The notes under the pieces: generated by a model | The model's database searches: none | Told to the model about the DNA's origin: nothing | Seen by the model: only the letters and a program-made list of their open reading frames with translations | Part shown: positions 26,296 through 34,039 of the stretch, in pieces | How the letters are laid out: each line of letters opens with the position of its first letter | Position numbering within the stretch: position 1 is the stretch's first letter | Assembly: GCA_963785585.1 (NCBI GenBank) | Contig: CAWAVW010000004.1 | Coordinates: 2,170,001-2,234,000 of the forward strand | Length of the DNA stretch: 64,000 bases | From: Palsa-295 sp963785585 | GTDB lineage: Bacteria > Acidobacteriota > Terriglobia > Acidiferrales > UBA7541 | Direction: 5' to 3' | Position numbers and translations under genes: made by a program

Positions 26296-26802
26296 ATGAT
26301 GTACGGGGACCGCAGAGATATGGCCGCTAAGCCCAATTCGGCCGCACGAGCCGCCGCGAAGGAGATGAACCGCAGGCTCCGCGAGAACGGCACGACTCAG
26401 CATATGGGCTTCGTGCTAGCGAAGGCCAGCTACGGCCGCGTAGTGCTCAAGATGCGCGTCGCCGGCAAGCATTTGCAGCTTCATGGCGTGGTGCATGGCG
26501 GCGTTCTCGCGGCGATGGCGGATACGGCGGGCGGGCTGGCGTCCTACATGGCTGCACCGCCGGGCCAGCGCATAGCCACCATCGAAATGAAGATCAACTA
26601 TCTGGAAGCGGTCGCGTCGGGCACCGTCACGGCCGACGCCAAAGTGGTTCGCATCGGGCGCCACATCTCCGTGGTGGACTGCGATATTACCGACGACACC
26701 TCGAGGCTTGTGGGAAAAGCGCTGATGACTTTTTTCGTGGGACCCTTTCCGCCTTCCGCCGATTCGCTGAAATCGAAAAAGAAGCGGGGAAAGCGCAAAT
26801 AA
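26296..26802 (+). CDS. PaaI-type hotdog-fold thioesterase
   Basis: 168-residue acyl-CoA thioesterase of the PaaI/DUF4442 hotdog group. The diagnostic motif is QLHGVVHGGVLAAMADTAGG, with the substrate-groove Asp and the HGG turn, followed by EMKINYLEAV. The start is uncertain: ATG 26296 has GAGGA upstream (26283-26287), while ATG 26233 and 26320 are also in frame. The Lys-rich tail (SKKKRGKRK) is unusual for the family. Divergent from bshA and preceded by a structured leader. Confidence 0.88.
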   Translation: MMYGDRRDMAAKPNSAARAAAKEMNRRLRENGTTQHMGFVLAKASYGRVVLKMRVAGKHLQLHGVVHGGVLAAMADTAGGLASYMAAPPGQRIATIEMKINYLEAVASGTVTADAKVVRIGRHISVVDCDITDDTSRLVGKALMTFFVGPFPPSADSLKSKKKRGKRK

Positions 26803-26893
26803 GCACGCTTCGTACCGGAGAATTCAAATTTCCCAATAAATTAAAGGTCGATCCTGCCGAGCGACGCGGGAGATGGCCGGCGAAAATTGCGCA

Positions 26894-27268
26894 TTATTCG
26901 TCGTGCGAAGCGCCGTTTGTTCCGTTGTTCCCGCCGTGAGCTGCATCTTCGCCATCTTTATACAAATATTTGATGCAGTGCTTATAGACGAGCAGGTTGG
27001 GGCTGCCGATGCGGGTCAACTTAATGCAGTCTCGGTCGTACCACTCCACCGCGCCATGAAGCACTTCCCCGTCGTTGAGCACCACGGCCACGGTCGTCCG
27101 CGCCTGCATCTGCTTTACGTAATAGAAGCTCTCGGCGTGAGTCTGCTCGGGTGGTGCGGGCTTTTTGCGGGCGTTGGCGGGTGCCGCGGATGGTTGGACG
27201 GTGCGCGCCGGAAATTGCTGTTCTTTCACATCCGTAAGAGTGGGGCGGAAAAGTTTGCGGTTTACCAT
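26894..27268 (-). CDS. Hfq-like LSm RNA-binding protein with N-terminal extension
   Basis: 124 residues. A 45-residue Pro/Ala/Lys-rich leader precedes an Sm-fold core: QARTTVAVVLNDGEVLHGAVEWYDRDCIKL is the Sm1 motif and NLLVYKHCIKYLY the Sm2 motif, whose YKH matches the signature of Hfq (YKHAIS). An acidic Gly/Asn-rich tail follows (GEDAAHGGNNGTNG). Hfq chaperones sRNA-mRNA pairing as a hexamer, and the core here is close enough to propose the same. AGGAG lies seven bases before the ATG. Convergent with the thioesterase. Confidence 0.85.
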   Translation of the reverse strand: MVNRKLFRPTLTDVKEQQFPARTVQPSAAPANARKKPAPPEQTHAESFYYVKQMQARTTVAVVLNDGEVLHGAVEWYDRDCIKLTRIGSPNLLVYKHCIKYLYKDGEDAAHGGNNGTNGASHDE

Positions 27269-27290
27269 GACGGCTCCTTCCGAAGGATAC

Positions 27291-27302
27291 TAGTTATGAC
27301 TA
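27291..27302. promoter_or_regulatory. Palindrome shared with the GbsR-type start region
   Basis: TAGT-TATG-ACTA, an inverted repeat 22 bases upstream of the Hfq-like start codon. Its inner ten bases AGTTATGACT are identical to the centre of the palindrome over the GbsR-type gene's start (23562-23571), suggesting a common binding protein. Confidence 0.4.
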
Positions 27303-27356
27303 TCGAAGAAGCGTTTCGGTTGCGCTGAATTCCAAAAAAATCGAATTTTTTCGCAG

Positions 27357-28457
27357 TTACCGCGTTCCCAGCGAGAGCAGTAAGGAATCCAGCCCCAACT
27401 GGCGTCCGATATTGCGGCGCAGCCGGCTTTCTAGCTGGTCAAGTCCCTGGGTCGCCCGTTGAAGCCATTCGAAATCGATTTTCTTGCCGAGCGATTCCAA
27501 TTCACGGCTCAGATCGGGATTTCGAGGAAGACGGCTCTTCGGACTCTGGGAAAGTTCGAGAAGGTCTGTAAGCAGACTATAGAACAGCGGCAGGATGTTT
27601 TCAAACGATTCCTTCTCCTGCTTGGCCATTTGCGCCGTGGCAGCGAAGATCTCCGCATATCTTCCGGCGCTGGCCGCTTGATCCAGCAGGTTCAGGACGC
27701 TGCGTCGCAGGCGCTGCGATTCCCCGAGATTCAGCGCCAGGGCCGCCCCGGGACTGCCGCTTGAAAGTTGCGCGGCGAGAGGCGGATCGGAAATTTTCGT
27801 GTCCTTGCGCTGCTTCAGGAATTTCACGATCTCGGCGTCCGGCACGGGAGCAAAGTGAAATTGCAGGCACCGGGAGCGAATGGTCTGCAGCATGGAGTCA
27901 GGCCGCGGCGCCAGCAGAATCAGTGTTGCGGACTCCGGCGGCTCCTCGAGAATTTTCAGGAACACATCGGCGTCCGTCCAGCGCATCGTGTCTGCACCGT
28001 CGAGAATGAAAATGCGCCGCCGTCCCTCTGGCCTGAAATACGCGGCTCGCTGCACGGCGCGCAGTTGCCCCACTCGAATCATCGGCCGCGCCACGGGACT
28101 GAGGCGCCGAACGGGATCGGGCACCAGCAGCCACACGTCGGGATGTGGCTCGATAATCAGCGGCATCCGCTCGACGGCGCTCGCATCCGCGCTCTCGCCG
28201 CGTTCGGTCAGCCCCGCGGCGATGAGCGGCGCCGGGTCGGAAAGCGGCGCCATGCGACGGCACGAATCGCACTGGCCGCAAAAATCATCTTTCTGATTCT
28301 GGCAATTTGCGGCTTGCGCAAACATCCGGGCGAGCGTGAACTTGCCAATCCCGCGCGGCCCGGTGAACAGTAAACCGCTGGGCGGGCGGTCGCGACGCAG
28401 CATGCCGCGGAGAGCCGCGACGATGCGCCCATTGCCGAGAAATTCGTCGAATCCCAT
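27357..28457 (-). CDS. holB: DNA polymerase III delta' subunit
   Basis: 366-residue AAA+ clamp-loader subunit. It has Walker A GPRGIGKFTLA, the four-Cys zinc module (C followed by FCGQCDSC, about 50-66), ILDGADTMRWTDADVFLKILEEPP (Walker B and sensor region) and TIRSRCLQFHF (SRC motif). The start is ATG 28457: the frame is open further upstream, but that part lies inside tmk. It follows tmk by 25 bases, the classic tmk-holB arrangement. The Walker A GKF differs from the usual GKT/S, in keeping with delta' often being a non-hydrolysing subunit. Confidence 0.93.
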   Translation of the reverse strand: MGFDEFLGNGRIVAALRGMLRRDRPPSGLLFTGPRGIGKFTLARMFAQAANCQNQKDDFCGQCDSCRRMAPLSDPAPLIAAGLTERGESADASAVERMPLIIEPHPDVWLLVPDPVRRLSPVARPMIRVGQLRAVQRAAYFRPEGRRRIFILDGADTMRWTDADVFLKILEEPPESATLILLAPRPDSMLQTIRSRCLQFHFAPVPDAEIVKFLKQRKDTKISDPPLAAQLSSGSPGAALALNLGESQRLRRSVLNLLDQAASAGRYAEIFAATAQMAKQEKESFENILPLFYSLLTDLLELSQSPKSRLPRNPDLSRELESLGKKIDFEWLQRATQGLDQLESRLRRNIGRQLGLDSLLLSLGTR

Positions 28458-28482
28458 TTTCTCGTCAGCCTTTTTGCGCCGG

Positions 28483-29178
28483 CTAGTTGACCAAATGCGC
28501 GCGGAGAACGCGCGATTCCACCGCCGCCAGAATTTCCCTGTGAATCGCTCCCGGCGAACGAAGCTTTCCGGCGGCATCGATGCATTCAACCGTGATCCAG
28601 TTGGGTTGCGAGGCGAGCTGGTTGTACACCTCGGAAGCGGCTTGCAAATGAGCGACATTTGTTTCCTGCAAGTCGCGCTCGAGTTTCGTATATTCGCGTT
28701 TCCCTTTCTGCGCGATCAAGCGATGCGCCTCCGCGGACGGGACGTGCAGATAAATCACCAGATCTTCCGGGGGAAGTCCGTAAATTTCGTATTCGAGCTG
28801 TTTCAACCACTTCAAGAATGCAGGACGGTGTTCGGGCCGTACGCGCGCGCCCTGATGCGCCATATTCGACGCGATGTAGCGGTCCGCAAGCAGCGCGTGG
28901 CCGGCGGCAAGGTCAGCTTCCAGATGCGGCTTGGATTCAAGGCGGTCGTTGGCATACAACAGCGCAGAAAAATGCGGATCAACCTGTTCGAGCGGGCCAA
29001 AATCGCCATTCAGGAATTGCGCCACGAGTTTGCCGAAAAATCCGTCGTAGTTCGGAAAGCCGACTTGCGAGAACTCGACCCCACGAGACGCCAGCGCGCT
29101 CGCCAGAAGTTCGGCCTGCGTATGCTTCCCCGAGCCGTCGATCCCTTCCAGAACAATCAATTTTCCACGCGCAGGCAT
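28483..29178 (-). CDS. tmk: Thymidylate kinase
   Basis: 231-residue dTMP kinase making dTDP. P-loop EGIDGSGKHTQAELLA, the DR(Y/F) block LLADRYIASNMAHQGA, and a LID-like region around AQKGKREYTKLE. Length is slightly above the norm (about 210). Some long C-terminal sequence (TVECIDAAGKLRSPGAIHREIL) matches the usual last helix. It begins a two-gene operon with holB. The upstream 76 bases to the protease gene hold no clear promoter. Confidence 0.95.
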   Translation of the reverse strand: MPARGKLIVLEGIDGSGKHTQAELLASALASRGVEFSQVGFPNYDGFFGKLVAQFLNGDFGPLEQVDPHFSALLYANDRLESKPHLEADLAAGHALLADRYIASNMAHQGARVRPEHRPAFLKWLKQLEYEIYGLPPEDLVIYLHVPSAEAHRLIAQKGKREYTKLERDLQETNVAHLQAASEVYNQLASQPNWITVECIDAAGKLRSPGAIHREILAAVESRVLRAHLVN

Positions 29179-29254
29179 ATCGATACGTCGAGTCTAACAT
29201 AGCGAATGGCGGCGCAAAGTTCCGGCGAACCGGGCCACGATTTGAGGCCGGATG

Positions 29255-30136
29255 TCAGGGCGAAGGTACGGGGGACTGTGCGGGAGAATTTAGAGTTTCA
29301 TGCATGCTCAGGATGAACCAGCGGCCGTCGGTCTTCCGGCAAATCATCATGCCCTTTCCGGCGCGGTGCTTTTCACCCGCATCGATCGAAAAATCGTAGA
29401 GAGTCCATACCACGGATCCCACCGCCCGCTGGTCGTTCACTTTCATCGAGTAGTGCCCATGCTGGCCCGGCCCGAAGAAATTCTCGCGCAGATACGCCGA
29501 GGCTTCGGCCCGGCCATGAATTTCGCCCGACGGCATGCTCCACACAAAGTTCGAATCGAAGCAGCGCTCGAGAAACTCGGCATCCGCGATGTTAAACGCC
29601 TCCGAACATCCGTGCATCGCGGAATCCATCTCCGCGATCATCGAATTTTCCGCCCCGGACGATGGACCCGAGCCGATGCGCGCGACGTTGCGTTTCAAAT
29701 CAAGCGTAACGCCCAGACGCTCGAGCAAGTCCACTCCCAGGATTCCATCAATCGGACCGCCGCACGCCTTGGCGATCGGTGACAGATCGACGGCGTCCAT
29801 CTTCAAGTTTTTCAGGGTGCGATCGCCCACGGAAAGCTGGGATATCAAAGCCTCGCGCCCGTGCGTGGACGAAACTCCGGTCCACGACGCGATCTCGATT
29901 TTTTTGTCGCTGCCGGACGTGACGGATCCGAGATTCAACAGAGAAGTTGCCCCCGTATCCACCAGAAATCGCAGGTTAACGCCCGCGATTTTGACGCTCA
30001 TTACGGGCAATACATCGCAATGCTCGAAGGGAATTTCGTTGGCGGCTCCGTGCGTTTGTGCCGGCGCGTTCTGGGCGCACGTCGTGCAAGCGGCAAACGT
30101 CAGAAGGATCGTCACGCGCACGAACCCTGTTCGCAT
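29255..30136 (-). CDS. Retropepsin-like aspartyl protease fused to NTF2/DUF4440-like domain
   Basis: 293 residues with a signal peptide (about 1-26, ending APAQ). Residues 40-160 form a retroviral-type aspartyl protease half: FLVDTGATSLLNL holds the catalytic DTGAT (60-64), followed by GPIDGILGVDLLERLGVTLD, the usual IxxG(I/V)(L/I)G-like turn. Residues about 166-285 look like a SnoaL/DUF4440 NTF2-like domain (EAFNIADAEFLERCFDSNFVWSMPSGEIHGRAEASAYL ... DGRWFILSMHET). The start codon follows the TetR stop directly (TGAATG), so the two are co-expressed. The domain pairing is unusual; a secreted protease role is inferred. Confidence 0.8.
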   Translation of the reverse strand: MRTGFVRVTILLTFAACTTCAQNAPAQTHGAANEIPFEHCDVLPVMSVKIAGVNLRFLVDTGATSLLNLGSVTSGSDKKIEIASWTGVSSTHGREALISQLSVGDRTLKNLKMDAVDLSPIAKACGGPIDGILGVDLLERLGVTLDLKRNVARIGSGPSSGAENSMIAEMDSAMHGCSEAFNIADAEFLERCFDSNFVWSMPSGEIHGRAEASAYLRENFFGPGQHGHYSMKVNDQRAVGSVVWTLYDFSIDAGEKHRAGKGMMICRKTDGRWFILSMHETLNSPAQSPVPSP

Positions 30137-30808
30137 TCACCCCTCCGTTGGCGCAACCGTTCCGGCTCGTTCGACCGAATGCACCGTGACCTGTTCGATG
30201 CGGCGCACCACCGCTTGACGCGACGCGCGGAAACCAGCGTCGTCGTTGAACAGACGCGAACTCCAGTTCCCTCCCATCGCCAGCGCGTGCATTTCAAAAG
30301 CGAACAAGTGCGGGTCCACGTCGTTTCTCATTTCGCCCGACGCTTGCGCGTCGCGAACCGTGCGTTCTAACAGATCGAGCCATTGCTTCATAAGCTCCAC
30401 GATCCGGTCGCGGACTTTGCCCGGACGGTCGTCAAACTCCAGCGACGCAGCGGAAAAAAAACATCCGCCCGGAAACACTTTTTTCTCGGCGTAGGCTACC
30501 CAGTTTTCGCACAGGTGCTGCAGACGCTTCAGACCTTTGAGTCCGTGCGCCGGCTGGATGACGGCTTCAACGAAAATATCGCGAGCCTCATCGACCACCG
30601 CGCATTGCAGTTCTTCCTTCGAACCGAAATGCGCAAACAATCCGCTCTTGCTGATGCCCAGTGCGGACGCCAAACTGCCGATCGTCAAACCTTCCAGACC
30701 GTGCACCGAAGCTAGATTCGCGGCGCGACGCAGGATCGCATGGCGAGTTTTCTGGCCGCGAGGACGAGTGGGCTGGGGGTTACAGGTTCCCTGAACTTTC
30801 TTCTTCAC
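30137..30808 (-). CDS. TetR-family transcriptional regulator
   Basis: 223-residue TetR regulator. The HTH reads ILRRAANLASVHGLEGLTIGSLASALGISKSGLFAHFGSKEELQ, followed by a helical ligand domain of the kind with FPGGCFFSAASLEFDDRPG (TetR_C family). The start is GTG at 30808; only six bases separate it from a -10 box. It is immediately followed by the protease fusion gene. Its own promoter carries a palindrome, so it should repress itself and its downstream partner. Confidence 0.9.
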   Translation of the reverse strand: MKKKVQGTCNPQPTRPRGQKTRHAILRRAANLASVHGLEGLTIGSLASALGISKSGLFAHFGSKEELQCAVVDEARDIFVEAVIQPAHGLKGLKRLQHLCENWVAYAEKKVFPGGCFFSAASLEFDDRPGKVRDRIVELMKQWLDLLERTVRDAQASGEMRNDVDPHLFAFEMHALAMGGNWSSRLFNDDAGFRASRQAVVRRIEQVTVHSVERAGTVAPTEG

Positions 30809-30814
30809 ACCTTC

Positions 30815-30844
30815 CTAATAGCACGACCGTTCGTGTTATTTCAA
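30815..30844 (-). promoter_or_regulatory. TetR promoter with operator in the spacer
   Basis: Reading the minus strand, TTGAAA (30844-30839), 18 bases, TATTAG (30820-30815), then six bases to the GTG start. The spacer is filled by an imperfect 22-base palindrome (30818-30839), with CACGA (30822-30826) and TCGTG (30831-30835) arms around CCGT and outer ATA/TAT. This is textbook placement for a TetR operator. Confidence 0.65.
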
Positions 30845-30888
30845 GCCGAAAATCGGGTAGGCCCGCCATCGCCACCGGTGGCGCGTGA

Positions 30889-30894
30889 TAGAAT
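30889..30894 (+). promoter_or_regulatory. -10 box directly before the PLP-binding protein gene
   Basis: TAGAAT, eight bases before the ATG at 30903 and with no Shine-Dalgarno between. No good -35 box is seen at 17-18 bases. It suggests leaderless transcription. Confidence 0.4.
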
Positions 30895-30902
30895 CGCGGT
30901 CG

Positions 30903-31616
30903 ATGACGAGCGACGCGAGAGCGACGACGATTTCGGACAACCTGCAGCAAGTGCTTGCTCGTATCGCAGCGGCGGCCGAGCGTGCCGCGAGACGTCCACA
31001 AGATATTGAACTGATTGCAGTTACGAAAACGCAGACGGTCGCCACGATCCGCGAAGCGCTAGCGCTCGGTCTAAGAACTCTCGGCGAAAACCGCGTCCAG
31101 GAGTGGGATTCCAAGCGCTCCGAGCTTGCTGCGGACGGCGTCCGATGCCACCTGATTGGCCATCTGCAGAGCAACAAAGCTCGCAAAGCCGCCGCGATTT
31201 TCGACCGCGTCGATTCCGTCGATTCCTTGGCGCTGGCCGAACGCCTCGATGCCGCGGCGGGCGAGCTAAACAAGCGGCTCGGCGTACTGATTGAAGTCCA
31301 TTTGAGCGGCGAGGCCTCGAAAAGCGGCGTGGAAATCAGTGAGCTGGACGCGCTCGCCGACGGAATCATTGGCAGCGATCATTTGGACCTGCTGGGGTTG
31401 ATGACAATTCCTCCTTTCATCGCCGACGTGGAACTTGTGCGTCCGTATTTCCGCCAGCTGCGCGAGTTGCGCGATGGGCTACGCGGCCCGGGCCGTCCAG
31501 AGTTGCCGGTGCTTTCCATGGGCATGAGCCACGATTTTGAAGTCGCGATCGAAGAGGGAGCCACGGAAGTGAGGCTGGGCACGGCTCTTTTCGGGGCGCG
31601 CGCGGCAAAGGCATGA
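30903..31616 (+). CDS. YggS/PROSC-family PLP-binding homeostasis protein
   Basis: 237-residue single-domain fold III PLP protein (COG0325), thought to keep pyridoxal phosphate and amino-acid pools balanced. Motifs: IELIAVTKTQTVATIREAL, with the PLP lysine in TKT, GENRVQEWDSK, CHLIGHLQSNKARKAAA, LIEVHLSGEASKSG, and LSMGMSHDFEVAIEEGATEVRLGTALFGAR. The ATG at 30903 is preferred over an in-frame GTG at 30885, which sits in the -10 region. Divergent from the TetR gene. Confidence 0.95.
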   Translation: MTSDARATTISDNLQQVLARIAAAAERAARRPQDIELIAVTKTQTVATIREALALGLRTLGENRVQEWDSKRSELAADGVRCHLIGHLQSNKARKAAAIFDRVDSVDSLALAERLDAAAGELNKRLGVLIEVHLSGEASKSGVEISELDALADGIIGSDHLDLLGLMTIPPFIADVELVRPYFRQLRELRDGLRGPGRPELPVLSMGMSHDFEVAIEEGATEVRLGTALFGARAAKA

Positions 31617-31677
31617 TCAGATCTGCCGGAGCGACGATGGGTCTTGGCCGCGCGTTTGGCGGTGCGGTGGCCGGCTG

Positions 31678-31714
31678 TTAGAATCGGAACTTTAGAATCG
31701 TAGCATTAGAGTCG
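31678..31714 (+). repeat. Three TTAGAATCG-type direct repeats at 14-base period
   Basis: TTAGAATCG at 31678-31686 and 31692-31700 and TTAGAGTCG at 31706-31714, each start exactly 14 bases after the last, upstream of the M24 peptidase gene. Every unit contains a -10-like TAGAAT or TAGAGT. They could be stacked promoters or a protein-binding iteron. Confidence 0.55.
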
Positions 31715-31830
31715 TAACTGCGGAGAACGGCGGCGGTGAGAGAATTCCAGTCGCCGGCAGGAACCGCAAGCAGTCGTCGGCGCTCCGATGAGCGAGTACG
31801 GATTGCAGCTGCGAGGCAAGGACTACGGCA

Positions 31831-33006
31831 ATGGCCGACATTCAATCGATCCAGCTCGAACTGCGCGACCGCAAGCTTGATGGTTGGCTCTTCTTCGACC
31901 ATCACCACCGCGACCCGATCGCGAAGAAGATTCTTGGCGTCGGTGACGGTATGGTTACGCGCCGCTGGTTCTACTTCATTCCCGCGAAGGGCGAACCGCG
32001 GAAGCTCGTGCATAAAATCGAAGCGGGCGTGCTCGATTCCCTGCCCGGAAAGAAACTCACCTATGCCGGATGGGAGGAACTCCACAAGAATCTAGCCAAA
32101 ATCCTGACGGGCGCGAAGACCATCGCCATGCAGTATTCGCCGGACAACAATATTCCGTATATCGGCCTGGTGGACGCGGGCACGATTGAACTGATTCGCA
32201 AATTCAAAAAGAAAGTGGTCAGCTCGGCGGACCTGGTGCAGAAATTCGAAGCAAGCTGGTCCGCCGTGCAATACGACGGTCATCTCGAAGCAGGTCGCCT
32301 GATCGACAAGATCGTGCACGACGCGTTCGCCCGCGCGGCGGAATTTGTGCGTGACGGAAAGCCGTTGACGGAATTCGAGCTGCAACAATGGATCCTTGAG
32401 CAGTTTCGGCTGCAAGGAATCACCACATCCGAGCCGCCCATCGTGGCCGTCCAGCCCAATAACGGCAACCCGCACTACGAACCGTCGCTGAAAACAGCGC
32501 GCCCGATTCGCGCGGGCGATCTGCTGATGCTCGACGTTTGGGGAAAATTGCAGCGGCCCGGCAGCGTCTATTACGACATCACGTGGATCGGATATCTGGG
32601 CTCCCGCGTACCGGATTCATACGCGAAAATCTTCCGCATCGTGAAAAATGCGCGCAACGCGGCCGTGGAGCTTGTTAAGAATGCGGTCGCCAAGGGCAAA
32701 CCGATCCACGGTTGGGAAGTCGACCGCGCTGCCCGCGACACGATTCGCAAAGCCGGATACGCGAAATATTTCGTTCACCGCACCGGACATAGCATCGGCG
32801 AAGAAACCCACGGCAACGGCGCCAACATGGATAGCCTGGAAACGCGCGACGATCGCAAGATCGCTCCGCACACATGCTTTTCCGTGGAGCCGGGGATTTA
32901 CCTGCCGGAATTTGGCATTCGCAGCGAAGTGAACGTTCACGTAAGTGAACGCGAAGCGCGCGTGACCGGCGCAATCCAGGAAGAAATTCTGCCGTTGCTC
33001 GCCTAG
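31831..33006 (+). CDS. M24-family metallopeptidase (Xaa-Pro aminopeptidase type)
   Basis: 391-residue creatinase/prolidase-like protein. The N-terminal domain (1-150) precedes the pita-bread metallopeptidase. The five metal ligands are visible: D in LLMLDVWGK, D in YYDITWIG, H in HRTGHSIG, E in SVEPGIY and E in IRSEVNVH. The substrate is presumably an N-terminal X-Pro peptide in the cytoplasm. It is followed directly (TAG-GTG) by a small membrane-protein gene. A 14-base-period repeat lies upstream. Confidence 0.93.
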   Translation: MADIQSIQLELRDRKLDGWLFFDHHHRDPIAKKILGVGDGMVTRRWFYFIPAKGEPRKLVHKIEAGVLDSLPGKKLTYAGWEELHKNLAKILTGAKTIAMQYSPDNNIPYIGLVDAGTIELIRKFKKKVVSSADLVQKFEASWSAVQYDGHLEAGRLIDKIVHDAFARAAEFVRDGKPLTEFELQQWILEQFRLQGITTSEPPIVAVQPNNGNPHYEPSLKTARPIRAGDLLMLDVWGKLQRPGSVYYDITWIGYLGSRVPDSYAKIFRIVKNARNAAVELVKNAVAKGKPIHGWEVDRAARDTIRKAGYAKYFVHRTGHSIGEETHGNGANMDSLETRDDRKIAPHTCFSVEPGIYLPEFGIRSEVNVHVSEREARVTGAIQEEILPLLA

Positions 33007-33516
33007 GTGACCTTGGACGAATCGCCGCACGATCAATTTGCGCAAGACTCGCCGGTCGTGCCGGCGCCGTTGAGATCGGCTGAGCAGGTCGCGTTGATCG
33101 ACAACGCGGCGACTGCTGCATCGCCACCGCAGCGTAAGCGCCGCGGAATTTCTGCGTTGGCTCTTGCCGTGGGCTTTGCGGCGTGGCTGGTGCCTGGACT
33201 CGGGCATTTGCTCACAGGCAAGTGGGTTCGCGCCGCGATTTTTTTCCTTTGCGTCGGGGGCCTCGCGCTCACCGGTTACGCGCTTCGTGGCAACGTGTTC
33301 GCGCGACACTCCAATGATCCATTCGGCACGCTGGGCTTTCTGGCCGACGTCGGCTCCGGCATGTTTTACGCGCTGGCGAAATTTTTCGAACGGGCCGGAC
33401 CGGATGTTTCGCGCGCCGCAGGGGATTACGGCACGCGATTTATCGCCGCGGCGGGGGTGGTAAACCTGCTGGGCGTGTTTGACGCCTTCGAAATTGCAGC
33501 GGGCCGAAGGTCTTAA
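33007..33516 (+). CDS. Small membrane protein, DUF6677-like
   Basis: 169 residues. The GTG start abuts the M24 stop, so it is translationally coupled. A 45-residue polar Pro/Ala-rich leader is followed by a hydrophobic stretch, ALAVGFAAWLVPGLGHLLTGKWVRAAIFFLCVGGLALTGY, resembling the PGLGH turn of DUF6677/TM2-like acidobacterial membrane proteins, and a C-terminal hydrophobic segment. Function unknown. The next 61-residue membrane protein is probably its partner. Confidence 0.75.
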   Translation: MTLDESPHDQFAQDSPVVPAPLRSAEQVALIDNAATAASPPQRKRRGISALALAVGFAAWLVPGLGHLLTGKWVRAAIFFLCVGGLALTGYALRGNVFARHSNDPFGTLGFLADVGSGMFYALAKFFERAGPDVSRAAGDYGTRFIAAAGVVNLLGVFDAFEIAAGRRS

Positions 33517-33572
33517 TAAATGCATCCAATCAGCCAGTTCAACTCAAATGCGTTCACCGCGGCTGCGCCACG

Positions 33573-33758
33573 ATGATCACACCGGCGTTGAGCCACTTCG
33601 GCGCGATGCTTCTGTTTGCGGCGCTGGTTTCGATTAGCGTCGCTTGTCTTTTGCGGCGAACGCCGCGCGAGCGCATCCGACACGCGGCCATCACGTTTTC
33701 GCTCTTTGTGCTCGTCGGCGTCGGAATCGCATGGCTCATGTACCCGATTTCGAGGTGA
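33573..33758 (+). CDS. 61-residue membrane protein
   Basis: Two predicted hydrophobic helices (about 9-27 and 39-58) separated by a basic loop (RRTPRERIRHA), giving a helical hairpin. It starts 56 bases after the DUF6677-like gene in the same direction. Composition and codon use match the neighbours. No family is recognised; it may be a small partner subunit of the upstream membrane protein. Confidence 0.6.
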   Translation: MITPALSHFGAMLLFAALVSISVACLLRRTPRERIRHAAITFSLFVLVGVGIAWLMYPISR

Positions 33759-33829
33759 TTAAAATCGCCGCAGCAGCATCCAATTAATATAGACGGAGTG
33801 ATTCATTTCTGTAACTCAGGGAGAAATTA

Positions 33830-33991
33830 GTGAGTGATGCAAAGGCGGATTTGTGCGGGCGTTGCGGGGCCGAGATCGATTCCACGCGGCGCGTGGATTT
33901 CACTTTGAAAGACGGCACGCGCGTCTGCGACTCCTGTTTCGTGAAAGGCACCAAAAGCCCCACTCGCGAAGGCGGCAAACCCGCGCACTGA
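33830..33991 (+). CDS. 53-residue double-CxxC zinc-ribbon protein
   Basis: GTG start at 33830 with AGGGAG (33818-33823) six bases upstream. The protein has CGRC (residues 9-12) and CDSC (33-36), giving a four-Cys zinc ribbon, a charged core and a basic tail ending GGKPAH. No membrane segment. A TATAG-like -10 region lies near 33788. Too short to be placed in a family by eye; a small nucleic-acid- or protein-binding zinc module is plausible. Confidence 0.65.
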   Translation: MSDAKADLCGRCGAEIDSTRRVDFTLKDGTRVCDSCFVKGTKSPTREGGKPAH

Positions 33992-34039
33992 TGCTCGTAA
34001 ATCGCGAATCGATCGCCACACCGTGAGTGGACCCGCGCT

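Noticed and set aside
27333..27350. A/T-rich inverted repeat as a terminator near holB
   Set aside because: The stem is only A:T pairs and lies in the divergent upstream region of the Hfq-like gene rather than after a stem of useful stability.
31678..32085. Minus-strand open frame of 135 codons over the M24 start
   Set aside because: Antisense to the M24 gene and its upstream repeats, no motif or ribosome-binding site.
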